A stretch of DNA of 64,000 nt from Chitinophagales bacterium (GCA_015654695.1 JAATGJ010000127.1:62001-126000), one strand, 5' to 3'; positions 1 through 8,818 are shown, counted from the first letter of the stretch. The notes: a model not told the origin generated them from the letters alone. A program made the numbers and translations.

Positions 1-1134
1 GGCACCCCGCATGATGAGCATCCAGAAAAAACTATTCTTATCTGTATCAGGTGTTATTATTTTATATCCCCAGAAACAGAAAACAAAAAAGATAAGCATT
101 CCAAGAGCTACGAGATATTGCTGCGGAACACCTTTTTGTAATACCCTTCCTATCAATGGCATCATAAAGGCTGTCATCAATGCAGCGGGTATCATCAGCA
201 TACCTGCCTGGGTAGCCGTCCATCCCAGTGTTGCCTGCACATAAAGCGGAATGATAAACGTAGAACCATATAACCCGAATCCCATGATGAACGAAAGGAT
301 AGTTCCTACGCGAAGGTTCCCATTTTTCAATACTCTTAATTGTACAACCGGGTTCCGGAATGTCAGCTCCCGCCATATAAAAAAGAAACCACCCAATATA
401 GCGGCAACAGTCAGGAAGATAATCGTGTTGCTGTTGAACCAGTCGTCTTCCTGTCCTTTTTCTAAAATATACTGAAGTGAACCCACAAAGACCGCTAACA
501 AACCAATGCCTGTCCAGTCAATATCCCGCATCAAACTCTTTTCCGCATACTTCGGGCTCCTTACAAACTGCAGTGTGAGTAATGTGGCGATAATGCCTAA
601 GGGGATATTGATATAAAAAATATAAGGCCATCCGGCCATATCAGTGATGTAGCCCCCCAATGGCGGACCAAGTGTAGGGCCAATAATAACACCAAGCCCA
701 TAGATAGCCTGCGCCATACTTCTTTTCTCGGGCGGATAACTTTCAGTAATGATCGTTTGAGAAGTTACTAATAAAGCGCCGCCGCCCAATCCCTGTATAA
801 AACGGAAGACAACCAGTTCCCATACACCCGTGGCATTGCCACATAAAAACGAACAAACAGTAAATAAGATAATGGAGGCTGCGAAATAATTTCTACGGCC
901 AAACTGCGCAGCAAAAAAACTTGTCATCGGTATCACGATCACATTACCGATCGCATACGCTGTTACTACCCAGCCGATCTCTGATGTAGTAGCGCCAAGA
1001 TTACCTTTCATATCCGTCAATGCCACATTCACGATAGTAGTATCCACTATCTCCAGCAATGCACACACTATACAGGTAAGTGTAATGATCACCCGCTTTG
1101 AACCATATTCCACCAATGAACTTGCTTGTACCAT
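1..1134 (-). CDS. DHA2-family (EmrB-like) MFS drug efflux transporter, 3' end outside window
   Basis: Inner-membrane proton-driven multidrug exporter, expected to work with the adaptor and channel encoded just upstream. An open frame of 378 codons runs from an ATG at 1134 to the window edge without a stop, so the C-terminus is missing. The translation has many hydrophobic segments, the motif GLGGGALL in the fourth helix region, and the antiporter motif GPTLGPPLGGY, both typical of 14-helix DHA2 proteins. The N-terminal helix contains an acidic residue in EIVDTTIVNVAL, a hallmark of the EmrB/QacA group. It is the last visible gene of the TetR-TolC-HlyD-EmrB operon; 178 bases with structured DNA separate it from the adaptor gene. 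The substrate cannot be read from sequence. Confidence 0.93.
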   Translation of the reverse strand, partial: MVQASSLVEYGSKRVIITLTCIVCALLEIVDTTIVNVALTDMKGNLGATTSEIGWVVTAYAIGNVIVIPMTSFFAAQFGRRNYFAASIILFTVCSFLCGNATGVWELVVFRFIQGLGGGALLVTSQTIITESYPPEKRSMAQAIYGLGVIIGPTLGPPLGGYITDMAGWPYIFYINIPLGIIATLLTLQFVRSPKYAEKSLMRDIDWTGIGLLAVFVGSLQYILEKGQEDDWFNSNTIIFLTVAAILGGFFFIWRELTFRNPVVQLRVLKNGNLRVGTILSFIMGFGLYGSTFIIPLYVQATLGWTATQAGMLMIPAALMTAFMMPLIGRVLQKGVPQQYLVALGMLIFFVFCFWGYKIITPDTDKNSFFWMLIMRGA

Positions 1135-1166
1135 AGAACCTAAATCCCTGAAGGAACTTTAGAAGA

Positions 1167-1198
1167 GTCATTAAAGAACTGATATGTTCTTTAATGAC
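1167..1198. other. Perfect inverted repeat between hlyD-like and emrB-like genes
   Basis: Arms 1167-1179 and 1186-1198 are exactly complementary (13 bp, 14 with the flanking A-T pair) around a 6-base loop. It lies 32 bases upstream of the transporter start. There is no T-run on either side, so it does not look like an intrinsic terminator. It could be an mRNA-stabilising or processing hairpin, or a protein-binding palindrome. Confidence 0.6.
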
Positions 1199-1255
1199 TA
1201 CCGTTATTAAATAATATTTTTAAAACAAAAAACTAAAACCTATTTCTTTTTCAGA

Positions 1256-1276
1256 ATTCTTTTAATTTAAAAGAAT
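1256..1276. other. AT-rich 21-bp palindrome
   Basis: Two perfectly complementary 10-base arms (ATTCTTTTAA and its complement) flank a single central T at 1266. It lies in the same short intergenic region as the hairpin at 1167-1198. A dimeric regulator site or a weak hairpin are both possible. Confidence 0.45.
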
Positions 1277-1287
1277 ATCCGATCTAA

Positions 1288-1312
1288 GTCACCCCTTTAG
1301 GGGACAGGGGGC
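1288..1312. repeat. GC-rich palindromic repeat abutting the adaptor stop codon
   Basis: A C-run/G-run element with a CCCC-TTTA-GGGG core at 1292-1303 followed by a second G-run. It ends directly against the stop codon of the HlyD-like gene (1313-1315). It resembles the C/G-rich palindromes inside recQ (10818-10852) and leuS (37181-37213, 37452-37495). Membership of the same family is an inference from composition and structure. Confidence 0.5.
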
Positions 1313-2425
1313 TTAATCCAAATGCACATCCACTAACACATTCATACCCGGGCGAAGTTTATGCACCAATGTATCTGACGGATCTGAAAACTCAATTTTT
1401 ACAGGCAGCCTTTGTACCACTTTTACAAAATTCCCGCTCGCATTATCAGGAGGCAATAAAGCAAACGTAGAACCGGTAGCGGGAGAAAAAGAAGTTAGCG
1501 TAGCCACAAAATCATGACCGGGATAAGCATCCGCTTTAATCACTACTTTCTGACCTGTTTTCATTTTATTCAACTGCGTCTCTTTGAAATTCGCGATCAC
1601 CCATACATTATCGCTGTGTACGACACTAAACAAGGCCTGTCCCGCCTGTACATACTGTCCCGGTTGCACATTTACTTTTGATACCAATCCATCCTGCAGC
1701 GCAATAATAACGGTATAAGAAAGATTCAGTTTTGCAGCATCCACATCCACCTGTCTTTGATGAATAGTAGCATCCGCCACATTGATCTGCGAAGCAGTTG
1801 CAGTACTTTGTACAGCTACTGCATTTGTTTGCTGTGATGCCTGTTTCCTTTGCTCCTGCAGTATAGCTAATTGCTTTTCGGCAGTTTGCTTAGCTGCTGA
1901 TGCCTGTTCAAATTGTTGCTGTGTGATAGAATGATCTTTTATCAGGTTGGCATAGCGGTCATAGTCCTGTGATGCACGCCATACATTTACTTTTGCCGCA
2001 TCTATCTGTGCATCCACGGTTCCAACAGATGCCTGTGATGTGGCAATATTGGCTTTCGCTGCCGAAGTAGTCGCTTTGGCGCTATTGAGATTACTTTGCG
2101 CTATTTGCAAGGAAGCTTCCGCCTGTTCAACTTTGATGACATAATCACGGTTGTCCAGTACCAGTAGCGTATCGCCCTTTTTTACCTTTTGATTATCTTT
2201 TACCCTTACATCCATTACATAGCCTGATACCCTTGGTATGGCCGGACTGATGTCAGCGCTTACCTGCGCATCATCGGTATCTTCATGATGAAGACTGTGC
2301 TGGTATTTGGAAAAACCAAACCATCCCCCACCAATCAGCAGTAATGCCAGTATGATGATGAAGACAGGGTTTTTCTTTTTTGAAGCCGGTTTGTTGTCGT
2401 TTTGTATTTCGTTAGTTGTTGCCAT
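1313..2425 (-). CDS. HlyD/EmrA-family membrane fusion (periplasmic adaptor) protein
   Basis: Periplasmic adaptor linking the inner-membrane EmrB-like pump to the TolC-like channel. The 370-residue protein has a cytoplasmic Lys-rich N-terminus, one membrane helix at about 18-37, a first biotinyl-lipoyl half (SGYVMDVRVKDNQKVKKGD, about 50-70), a long Ala/Gln-rich coiled-coil hairpin at about 80-215, the second lipoyl half (DGLVSKVNVQPGQYV) and a beta-barrel region to the C-terminus. Length and order match EmrA-type adaptors. The gene lies 30 bases downstream of the TolC-like gene on the same strand, consistent with one operon. A palindromic repeat begins immediately after the stop codon. Confidence 0.93.
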   Translation of the reverse strand: MATTNEIQNDNKPASKKKNPVFIIILALLLIGGGWFGFSKYQHSLHHEDTDDAQVSADISPAIPRVSGYVMDVRVKDNQKVKKGDTLLVLDNRDYVIKVEQAEASLQIAQSNLNSAKATTSAAKANIATSQASVGTVDAQIDAAKVNVWRASQDYDRYANLIKDHSITQQQFEQASAAKQTAEKQLAILQEQRKQASQQTNAVAVQSTATASQINVADATIHQRQVDVDAAKLNLSYTVIIALQDGLVSKVNVQPGQYVQAGQALFSVVHSDNVWVIANFKETQLNKMKTGQKVVIKADAYPGHDFVATLTSFSPATGSTFALLPPDNASGNFVKVVQRLPVKIEFSDPSDTLVHKLRPGMNVLVDVHLD

Positions 2426-2455
2426 ATCGGTTCACTTAATATTATTTGTTAGTAT

Positions 2456-3790
2456 TTATTTTTTTAGTTCGGCGCTCAAAAGGCCGGCTGTTTGTAATAG
2501 TTTATTATAAGCGACAAAAGCATCCGCTCTTGCCAGTGTATAACTAAGCCTTGCCTGCAGTTGCGCCACATCGGCATCCAGCAGGTCAGTGGTAGTAGCA
2601 AGGCTATTGTCAAACTTATTTTTTACAATACGGTAATTTTCCTGCGCCTGTTCAACGGCTTTGTAATACACTTCAATTTTTTTTCGGCTGCTGACCAGGG
2701 TGAAGTAACTTTTATTTACCTGCAAACGCATATTGTCATCCATCATCGCTTCTGTTTCGTTCGCTTGTTTCACTTTCGCTTCCGCCTGTTGTACTTTCGA
2801 TTTTGTTTTCCAAAGCGAAGCGATATTATAAGACACGCCTACGCCTATGTTCATTGCGTTAGTAACGGAAAAAACATGAGGTATGTCCGCAGCGATATAA
2901 CCCCCGGTTAATGCAAGGCTTGGATAGAGTTCTCCTTTGGTGGCTTTCACTCCTGTTTCCGCTGCTTTTTTCCGATAGTCCATTGCAGCAATGTCTTTCC
3001 TGTTGGTCATGGCCGCCTGCAGGTAATCATCGAGTATCCTGCTATCATCCTTTTTCACTATACCTGTTGTATCCAATACCAGTTCGGTAGCTGTGGGCAA
3101 CCCAAGCATCAGGTTCATATTTACATTCGCCAGTTGCCAGTTATTCTCAGCATCCAATAAACTTAGTTCTGTATTAGACGACTGCAACTCTGCTTTCAGC
3201 AGATCGTTACGAGCAAGCAACCCGTTTTTCTCCAGGTTACCCAGGTCTTTCGTACGCTGTTGCGATTGCAGTAAATTTTCTGTTACCAGTCTTACGGCTG
3301 TCTTTGCTTTGAACAAATTGGCGAATGCCTCAATCGTAGTTTGTATTACTTCATCTTTGTCATTTTCTGCATCCAGCTTAGCAGCCTGCTCCAGGAACTT
3401 TGATGATTCAATACCATAGCGTATGCGTCCGCCACTATAGATAGGAAGGGAAATATTCAGTAAACCATACACGGCTTGTGACACTTTCGGCTCCTCACTT
3501 GCGGTACCACCGGTGCCGGTATTATTACTTTTTGTTTTCAGATCAAAGTTGGCGCTGTTCAACCGGATATAAGAACCAGATACTTTAGCATCCGGCAATT
3601 TTCTTTCCACGGCTTCTTTCAGGGCAGCAGTAGCTTCTTCTATTTTCGCCTGGTTACTTTTCAGTTGATGGCTGTTCTTAATGCTGAGATCAATTGCCTC
3701 ATTCAATGACAACTGCTTTTTCTCCTGTGCCGCTACCTGCAGCGCCAGGAAAGAAAAGATAATGGCAAGACCTTTCAGTTTATTCTTCAT
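2456..3790 (-). CDS. TolC-family outer membrane efflux protein
   Basis: Outer-membrane channel of the tripartite pump. The 444-residue product has a signal peptide of about 21 residues ending in VAAQ, then two repeated helical hairpin halves rich in Ala, Gln, Asn and Leu, typical of the OEP family; the motif SLNEAIDLSIKNSHQLKSNQ near the N-terminus and the terminal LDADVAQLQARLSY are characteristic. Its start overlaps the last 11 bases of the TetR gene, which suggests translational coupling. The substrate is unknown, but the TetR gene in the same operon suggests the pump is induced by a toxic small molecule. Confidence 0.93.
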   Translation of the reverse strand: MKNKLKGLAIIFSFLALQVAAQEKKQLSLNEAIDLSIKNSHQLKSNQAKIEEATAALKEAVERKLPDAKVSGSYIRLNSANFDLKTKSNNTGTGGTASEEPKVSQAVYGLLNISLPIYSGGRIRYGIESSKFLEQAAKLDAENDKDEVIQTTIEAFANLFKAKTAVRLVTENLLQSQQRTKDLGNLEKNGLLARNDLLKAELQSSNTELSLLDAENNWQLANVNMNLMLGLPTATELVLDTTGIVKKDDSRILDDYLQAAMTNRKDIAAMDYRKKAAETGVKATKGELYPSLALTGGYIAADIPHVFSVTNAMNIGVGVSYNIASLWKTKSKVQQAEAKVKQANETEAMMDDNMRLQVNKSYFTLVSSRKKIEVYYKAVEQAQENYRIVKNKFDNSLATTTDLLDADVAQLQARLSYTLARADAFVAYNKLLQTAGLLSAELKK

Positions 3791-4412
3791 TTGTCAGTAT
3801 TGCTTTAAATAATTTTTTTAAATGCTGGCTCAGTTTCTTCCGGATATGTTTATGAAAATCTTCATCGGGCATAGACTGAAGATTATTGATCTCCCGGTAA
3901 TAATATTGGGTGCTGACTATACTGTTCGCCGTGCCGATCAGGGTAGCCATCATCAGCGGTATATCAATATTTTTTTTGAAGTCACCTTTTTTCTGCCCGT
4001 CATGAATCAACCGGGAGATCAGTTCCTGGTTTCTTTTTTTCATCTGGAATATCAACTCAGCCGTAGTGCCGGTGTGGTTGAGTACCTGCTCCCTCACCAT
4101 GATGCGGTGAAAAGATTGCTGGCTCATGATCTTGTCAATGTAATGATCAATCAGCGTATTCATCTTTTCCATGGAACTAAGCTGTTTGTCCTGGATCATA
4201 CTTTCCAGCTTCAGCTTTATATATTCACCCCGGTAGTTAAACAAAGCTTCCAGCAGTTTATCCTTTGATCCGAAATAATAGGAGATCATCGCCAGGTTCA
4301 CACGGGCTTTCTTCGCTATTTCACGAATGGATGTCCCATTAAACCCTTTTTCTGCAAAAAGGATCTCGGCCATTTCCATGATCTGCACCTGCTTGTCGCT
4401 GTATTCTGCCAT
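3780..4412 (-). CDS. TetR/AcrR-family transcriptional regulator of the efflux operon
   Basis: DNA-binding repressor, first gene of the efflux operon. The start was placed at the ATG at 4412, giving MAEYSDKQVQ, because the 17 residues before it in the longer open frame do not look like TetR sequence and cover the probable promoter. The N-terminal helix-turn-helix contains AEKGFNGTSIREIAKKA and NLAMISYYFGSKDKL, the classic TetR recognition helix. The remaining part is a helical ligand domain of about 150 residues. Its 3' end overlaps the TolC start by 11 bases. A palindrome at 4456-4471, 44 bases upstream of the start, is a plausible autoregulatory operator. Confidence 0.92.
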   Translation of the reverse strand: MAEYSDKQVQIMEMAEILFAEKGFNGTSIREIAKKARVNLAMISYYFGSKDKLLEALFNYRGEYIKLKLESMIQDKQLSSMEKMNTLIDHYIDKIMSQQSFHRIMVREQVLNHTGTTAELIFQMKKRNQELISRLIHDGQKKGDFKKNIDIPLMMATLIGTANSIVSTQYYYREINNLQSMPDEDFHKHIRKKLSQHLKKLFKAILTNEE

Positions 4413-4455
4413 AGTGAGTTTTTGAATCCGGGGCGAAGTTAAACAAATGTTTGAT

Positions 4456-4471
4456 TTAAACAATCGTTTAA
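4456..4471. promoter_or_regulatory. Candidate TetR operator
   Basis: TTAAAC and GTTTAA form a perfect 6-base inverted repeat with a 4-base centre. It sits 44 bases upstream of the TetR ATG. Length and symmetry suit a TetR dimer. A second, weaker palindrome (CAAATGTTTG) lies at 4444-4453. The function is inferred from position only. Confidence 0.5.
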
Positions 4472-4578
4472 TTAATTTTTCCTAAAAAAATTTCTACCGC
4501 TCCCGTGTATAGAACAAAATAAATCCTCCATAATGAATAGGAACAGTTGTTAGCAGAAGGAAGATAACTTACTGGTGA

Positions 4579-5793
4579 TCATCGTTGACTCGCGATCAGT
4601 AAATTCAAATCCGTGTATTTGAGATCAAACCGTTCACTGAGATAAAAATTAGTCAATGCGCCTTTAAATAAATAAATACCACTGCGCAAATGCACCTGGT
4701 GCCAGACCAATTTTTCAAAACCTCCCTCCTCTCCCGCTTCCAATAATAAAGGCATCAGCACATTGCTGATAGCCTGTGAAGCGGTACGGGCAAACCCGGA
4801 AGGTATATTGGGAACGCAATAATGTATCACGCCGTATTTTAAAAAGATAGGATGCTCATGACTGGTGATCTCCGATGTTTCAAAACAACCACCGCGGTCA
4901 ATGCTAACATCAATGACCACGGAACCCGGCCGCATATTACTTACCATTTCTTCTGTCACCACCATGGGTGTTCTTCCTGTTTCAGATGCCAAAGCGCCTA
5001 CCGCTACTTCACAGGTCTTTAATTGCTTGGCAAGCATTCTCGGTTCAATTACTGATGTCCACAAACGATGACCGATATTATTCTGCAAACGTTTCAAGCG
5101 ATACACACTGTTGTCAAAAACTTTTACGGATGCTCCCAGCGCGAGCGCCGCCCTGGCAGCGTACTCACCCACTATACCGGCACCGATGATAATAACTTTT
5201 GTAGGAGCGATACCCGAAACACCGCCTAGTAAAACGCCTTTGCCATGATTGGCTGATCCTAAATATTGAGCTGCTATCAGCATCACGGCGCTACCGGCGA
5301 TCTCACTCATGCTTCTCACGATGGGATATGAATCACTATCGTCTTTCAGGTTTTCAAAAGAAATGCCTGTTATCTTTTTCTCCATCATCTTTTCCAGCAG
5401 GTCCGCTTTCAATACCGAAAGATGGATCGGCGATATGACCACCTGGTTTACCTGTAACAGTGGAATATCTTCTTCAATGATTGGAGCGCTCTTCACCAAT
5501 ACCGGCGCCCTGAAAACTTCTGCCCGATCATATACGATCTTCCCTCCCGCTTCACTATAATCCTTATCCCTGAAATGAGAAGCTTCACCGGCATTATGTT
5601 CTATTACTACTCCATGACCATTACTTACCAGTACGCTTACCGCATCCGGCGTCAATGCAATACGGTTTTCCTGGAAAGCGATTTCCTTTGGTATCCCGAT
5701 CATCATTCCCATCGCCTTTGGCTTAATGTCCAGCGTTTCTTCTAATGTCTCGTAGCTAAAGGATGTACTTATTTTAGGTCTTTGCTGGCTCAT
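4579..5793 (-). CDS. ald: Alanine dehydrogenase
   Basis: NAD-dependent interconversion of L-alanine with pyruvate and ammonium, in the cytoplasm. The 404-residue protein has the AlaDH/PNT N-terminal domain (IGIPKEIAFQENRIALTP at about 32-50, with substrate-binding Arg) and the Rossmann domain with IIIGAGIVGEYAARAALALG at about residue 200, followed by a C-terminal part with GVIHYCVPNIPSGFARTAS. It is about 30 residues longer than classical AlaDH, owing to an N-terminal extension. PNT alpha subunits share the fold, but no transhydrogenase beta gene is nearby, so alanine dehydrogenase is preferred. It is separated from tsaE by a structured repeat-rich spacer. Confidence 0.88.
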   Translation of the reverse strand: MSQQRPKISTSFSYETLEETLDIKPKAMGMMIGIPKEIAFQENRIALTPDAVSVLVSNGHGVVIEHNAGEASHFRDKDYSEAGGKIVYDRAEVFRAPVLVKSAPIIEEDIPLLQVNQVVISPIHLSVLKADLLEKMMEKKITGISFENLKDDSDSYPIVRSMSEIAGSAVMLIAAQYLGSANHGKGVLLGGVSGIAPTKVIIIGAGIVGEYAARAALALGASVKVFDNSVYRLKRLQNNIGHRLWTSVIEPRMLAKQLKTCEVAVGALASETGRTPMVVTEEMVSNMRPGSVVIDVSIDRGGCFETSEITSHEHPIFLKYGVIHYCVPNIPSGFARTASQAISNVLMPLLLEAGEEGGFEKLVWHQVHLRSGIYLFKGALTNFYLSERFDLKYTDLNLLIASQR

Positions 5794-5829
5794 GCAGGTT
5801 TAATTTTTTGTTCCAGCTTTAGTAACACA

Positions 5830-5935
5830 GATGAACTTCGTTGCAAGTTCATCCAGAGCAAAGCGAAGAGCTCCGTTCAGCGTTCTGCCTGCCTGTCCGG
5901 TAGGCAGGTCCGCCCTTGAGCATGATCCCGAACGC
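5830..5935. repeat. Structured intergenic repeat (three nested or adjacent hairpins)
   Basis: The spacer between tsaE and ald holds a perfect 9-bp hairpin with a 6-base loop (5830-5853), a shorter GAGC/GCTC pair (5856-5873), and a compact hairpin at 5888-5908 with 7 Watson-Crick pairs at its base extended by G-U pairs. The last is enclosed by an outer GCGTTC/GAACGC stem (5880-5885 and 5930-5935). This dense organisation is typical of REP-like dispersed elements rather than of a terminator. A genome search would be needed to prove copy number. Confidence 0.6.
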
Positions 5936-5969
5936 CTTCTTTTTTGCTTCTAATGGCTGGAAATCAAAA

Positions 5970-6401
5970 TTAGTTTATTTTATCATCTAACCGCAACTTC
6001 CTGTTCGCGGAATCTATTACTTCAATATAAATATGCAACGTATCCTCCGGGAAGATGCCCGGCGCTTTTTCGGGCCATTCTACCAGGCAGGTATTACCGC
6101 TGTATAAACAATCTTCCACACCCGCTTGTACCGCTTCTTCTTCATCTTTCAGCCGGTAAAGATCCAGGTGAAATATTTTTTTAACCGTCCCGTATTCATT
6201 GTACACATACTCATTTATAATAGAAAAAGTAGGACTGCCTACAATATCTTTTACTCCTTTTGCATCACAGAGTGCATGAATAAAAGTTGTTTTACCCGCA
6301 CCCATCTCTCCATGAAAGGCAAAGACCTTTGTGTTGCCGGCCATTTTCCAAAACCGGGTTGCAATTTCGTTGATACCATTTAATGAAAAATGAAACTCCA
6401 T
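5970..6401 (-). CDS. tsaE: tRNA threonylcarbamoyladenosine biosynthesis ATPase TsaE
   Basis: ATPase partner of TsaB/TsaD in making the t6A37 modification of ANN-decoding tRNAs. The 143-residue product contains the Walker A motif GEMGAGKTTF at about 31-40, the switch region VGSPTFSIINEY, the Walker B-like stretch FHLDLYRL, and LVEWPEKA near the C-terminus, all diagnostic of the YjeE/TsaE family; length is normal. The ATG at 6401 is the natural start, with the family's N-terminus beginning about 30 residues before the P-loop. It is transcribed away from the copper ATPase gene. Confidence 0.95.
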   Translation of the reverse strand: MEFHFSLNGINEIATRFWKMAGNTKVFAFHGEMGAGKTTFIHALCDAKGVKDIVGSPTFSIINEYVYNEYGTVKKIFHLDLYRLKDEEEAVQAGVEDCLYSGNTCLVEWPEKAPGIFPEDTLHIYIEVIDSANRKLRLDDKIN

Positions 6402-6622
6402 TGCGCAAATTTAGCAGGAATAGCAACCATGTTGCCAAGATATTGTTATAGATAATAGACGGGTGAAAAAGCATTTGATAATTTTGCAGAAGCTTCAACA
6501 AGATTTTTTGCCGGAAAGACGGGAAGATGAAAAGTAAATGCGATAAAAAAATACTTACCGACTTAGAGCCTTACCGGCTATTTTAAAAAAGAAAAAAGGC
6601 AAGTGAATAGAAAAGTTTGATT

Positions 6623-8758
6623 ATGGAGAAAGTTCAATGGAAAGTAGAAGGAATGGATTGTACCAACTGTGCCCTCACTATACGCCGCTACCTGGAAAAA
6701 GAAGGCATGAAGGAAGTGAAGGTAAACTTTGGCACGGGTGACGTATTATTTGAAATAAACGGCAACAATACAAAGGAAAAATTAGCCACAGGCATTAAAG
6801 GTTTAGGTTATACTGTAGTAAACGATCCATCAATAACCAACCCACAACAGGCAACCGGTAACCGGAAACCATTTCTTTCTACTCATCTTCACCGGTTCTG
6901 GTTCTGCCTTCCTTTTACAGTATTGCTGATGCTGCACATGATTCCTGTTGTTCATATTCCCTGGCTGATGGATCCATGGGTTCAATTAAGTTTAACTATT
7001 CCTGTATTCATCGTTGGCATGAGTTTTTTTGGGAAAAGCGCCTGGAAAAGTTTGCGCAATGGTATCCCTAATATGAATGTATTGATCGCAGTGGGAGCAA
7101 CGGCCTCATTTGTGTATAGTTTATACGGAACGCTGACAGGCCAGGCGGCCAATTTTATGTTTTATGAAACGACCGCCACTATTATTACATTGGTTTTCCT
7201 TGGTAATTATATGGAAGACGCTTCTGTTCATTCCACACAGAGAGCATTGAACAAACTGGCAAAGTCGCAGAAGGTAATGGCCAATATGATCGCCTATGAT
7301 GATCAGCACCGGGAACAGGTATTTGCCGTGGAGAATACTGAACTAAGAACAGGCGATCTTATTTTAATAAAAAGTGGTGAGCAGGTTCCGGCGGATTGTA
7401 AAATACTATGGGGCGATGTACATGTAAATGAGTCATTGCTTACCGGTGAAAGCACACCGATACATAAGGTCAGCAAGGATAAGCTGATCAGCGGAAGCAT
7501 TATTCACGATGGAACCGTGAAAGCACAGGTAACCGCCGCTGGCAATGATACTGTTTTAGCGGGTATCATCAATCTTGTAAAGAGGGCACAGGGAGAAAAG
7601 CCACCCGTTCAATTATTAGCTGATAAGATTAGCGCCATATTTGTTCCGGTAGTGCTTGTTATTGCCGCTGTTACATTGATCACTAACTGGTTCATCTTAG
7701 ACAATTTCACTTCTGCATTGATGCGCAGCATTGCAGTGTTGGTAATTGCCTGTCCCTGTGCAATGGGTTTGGCTACTCCTGCTGCTATCGCCGTAGGCCT
7801 GGGCCGCGGAGCCAGAAACGGTATATTGTTCCGCGATGCTACCAGTCTTGAATTATTCAAAGACATCAGGCAAGTGGTGTTTGACAAAACAGGAACGCTG
7901 ACAACAGGGAAATTTACAATAGGCAATTGGCAATTAGCAAATATGAGTTTGACTGAGAACGAGTTTAAACAAATTGTTTATTCCCTTGAAAAATATTCTA
8001 ATCATCCTATCGCAAAATGCATAACCACCGAATGGAAAACAAAAGACGAGATACGCTGGAAGAAGATCGAAGAAATAAAGGGAGTTGGTATGAAAGCTGA
8101 AGATAAGGATGGTGTTATCTACCAGGCGGGTTCATTTAAACTGGCAGCTACATTTACACAGGACGACAAGCACAATATATATGTCATTAAAAATGATCAG
8201 TTGCTCGGATGGATAGATGTAAAAGATGAAGTACGCCCGGAAGCAAAAACCGTGGTTGATTATTTACACTCAAAAAACATTAAAACCATTCTGCTAAGTG
8301 GTGACAGGTATGAGAAAACAAAACAATTAGGCGAGCAGCTTGGCATTGATGAAGTGGTAGCCGAGCAAACCCCTGAACAAAAACTGAACAAGATCGCAGA
8401 GCTAAATTCAAAAACACCTACGGCCATGGTGGGTGACGGCATCAATGATGCGCCGGCATTAGCCAAAGCCGCTGTGGGGATTTCCATGAGTGAAGCTTCA
8501 CAGATCGCTGTACAAACAGCACAGGTAGTGTTAATGAATAATGGTTTAAAGAATTTGCCAACAGCTCTGGGTCTTGGCAAACATACGTATATCACCATCA
8601 AACAAAATCTTTTCTGGGCTTTTGCCTATAATGTTGTTGCCATCCCGGTAGCAGCGCTGGGGTTCTTAACTCCTACCTTTGGCGCATTGGTGATGGGGCT
8701 GAGTGATGTGGTGCTGGCCATCAATTCGGGAAGATTATTTGTAAAGAAAGTAGTGTAG
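6623..8758 (+). CDS. copA: Copper-translocating P1B-type ATPase
   Basis: Inner-membrane pump exporting Cu+ from the cytoplasm. The ATG at 6623 is preferred to a TTG two codons upstream. The 711-residue protein carries one N-terminal HMA domain with GMDCTNC (Cys13, Cys16), the actuator TGES loop, the transmembrane CPC motif (VIACPCAMGLATP), the phosphorylation site DKTGTLT, the NHPIA nucleotide-binding His-Pro, and GDGINDAPAL. Near the C-terminus AYN followed by MGLSDV matches the YN and M-S ligands of Cu+-specific (P1B-1) pumps. No copper chaperone or CueR/CsoR-type regulator is next to it. Confidence 0.95.
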   Translation: MEKVQWKVEGMDCTNCALTIRRYLEKEGMKEVKVNFGTGDVLFEINGNNTKEKLATGIKGLGYTVVNDPSITNPQQATGNRKPFLSTHLHRFWFCLPFTVLLMLHMIPVVHIPWLMDPWVQLSLTIPVFIVGMSFFGKSAWKSLRNGIPNMNVLIAVGATASFVYSLYGTLTGQAANFMFYETTATIITLVFLGNYMEDASVHSTQRALNKLAKSQKVMANMIAYDDQHREQVFAVENTELRTGDLILIKSGEQVPADCKILWGDVHVNESLLTGESTPIHKVSKDKLISGSIIHDGTVKAQVTAAGNDTVLAGIINLVKRAQGEKPPVQLLADKISAIFVPVVLVIAAVTLITNWFILDNFTSALMRSIAVLVIACPCAMGLATPAAIAVGLGRGARNGILFRDATSLELFKDIRQVVFDKTGTLTTGKFTIGNWQLANMSLTENEFKQIVYSLEKYSNHPIAKCITTEWKTKDEIRWKKIEEIKGVGMKAEDKDGVIYQAGSFKLAATFTQDDKHNIYVIKNDQLLGWIDVKDEVRPEAKTVVDYLHSKNIKTILLSGDRYEKTKQLGEQLGIDEVVAEQTPEQKLNKIAELNSKTPTAMVGDGINDAPALAKAAVGISMSEASQIAVQTAQVVLMNNGLKNLPTALGLGKHTYITIKQNLFWAFAYNVVAIPVAALGFLTPTFGALVMGLSDVVLAINSGRLFVKKVV

Positions 8759-8791
8759 TGATAATTTAAAAAAATTATCTCATAAAAGTTT

Positions 8792-8818
8792 CCCACAAAG
8801 CCGCTAAGAACACAAAGG
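8792..8818. repeat. Short intergenic repeat unit (CACAAAG type)
   Basis: CCCACAAAG-CCGCTAAGAA-CACAAAGG lies in the gap between copA and the OmpA-family gene. A related copy with the same order of blocks lies at 44683-44716, next to a second block in the opposite sense. Short CACAAAG/CTTTGCG units are, from memory, common between genes in this phylum. Confidence 0.5.

Noticed and set aside
2307-2510. Small plus-strand frame over the start of the adaptor gene
   Set aside because: Lies entirely opposite a well-supported gene pair; typical antisense shadow.
6406-6413. TAAATTTG box just upstream of tsaE (minus strand)
   Set aside because: Matches the -7 consensus but is only 4 bases from the start codon and lacks a convincing -33 element.
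8760-8779. AT-rich hairpin after the copA stop codon
   Set aside because: 8-bp stem of A/T pairs without a T-run; too weak to call a terminator.
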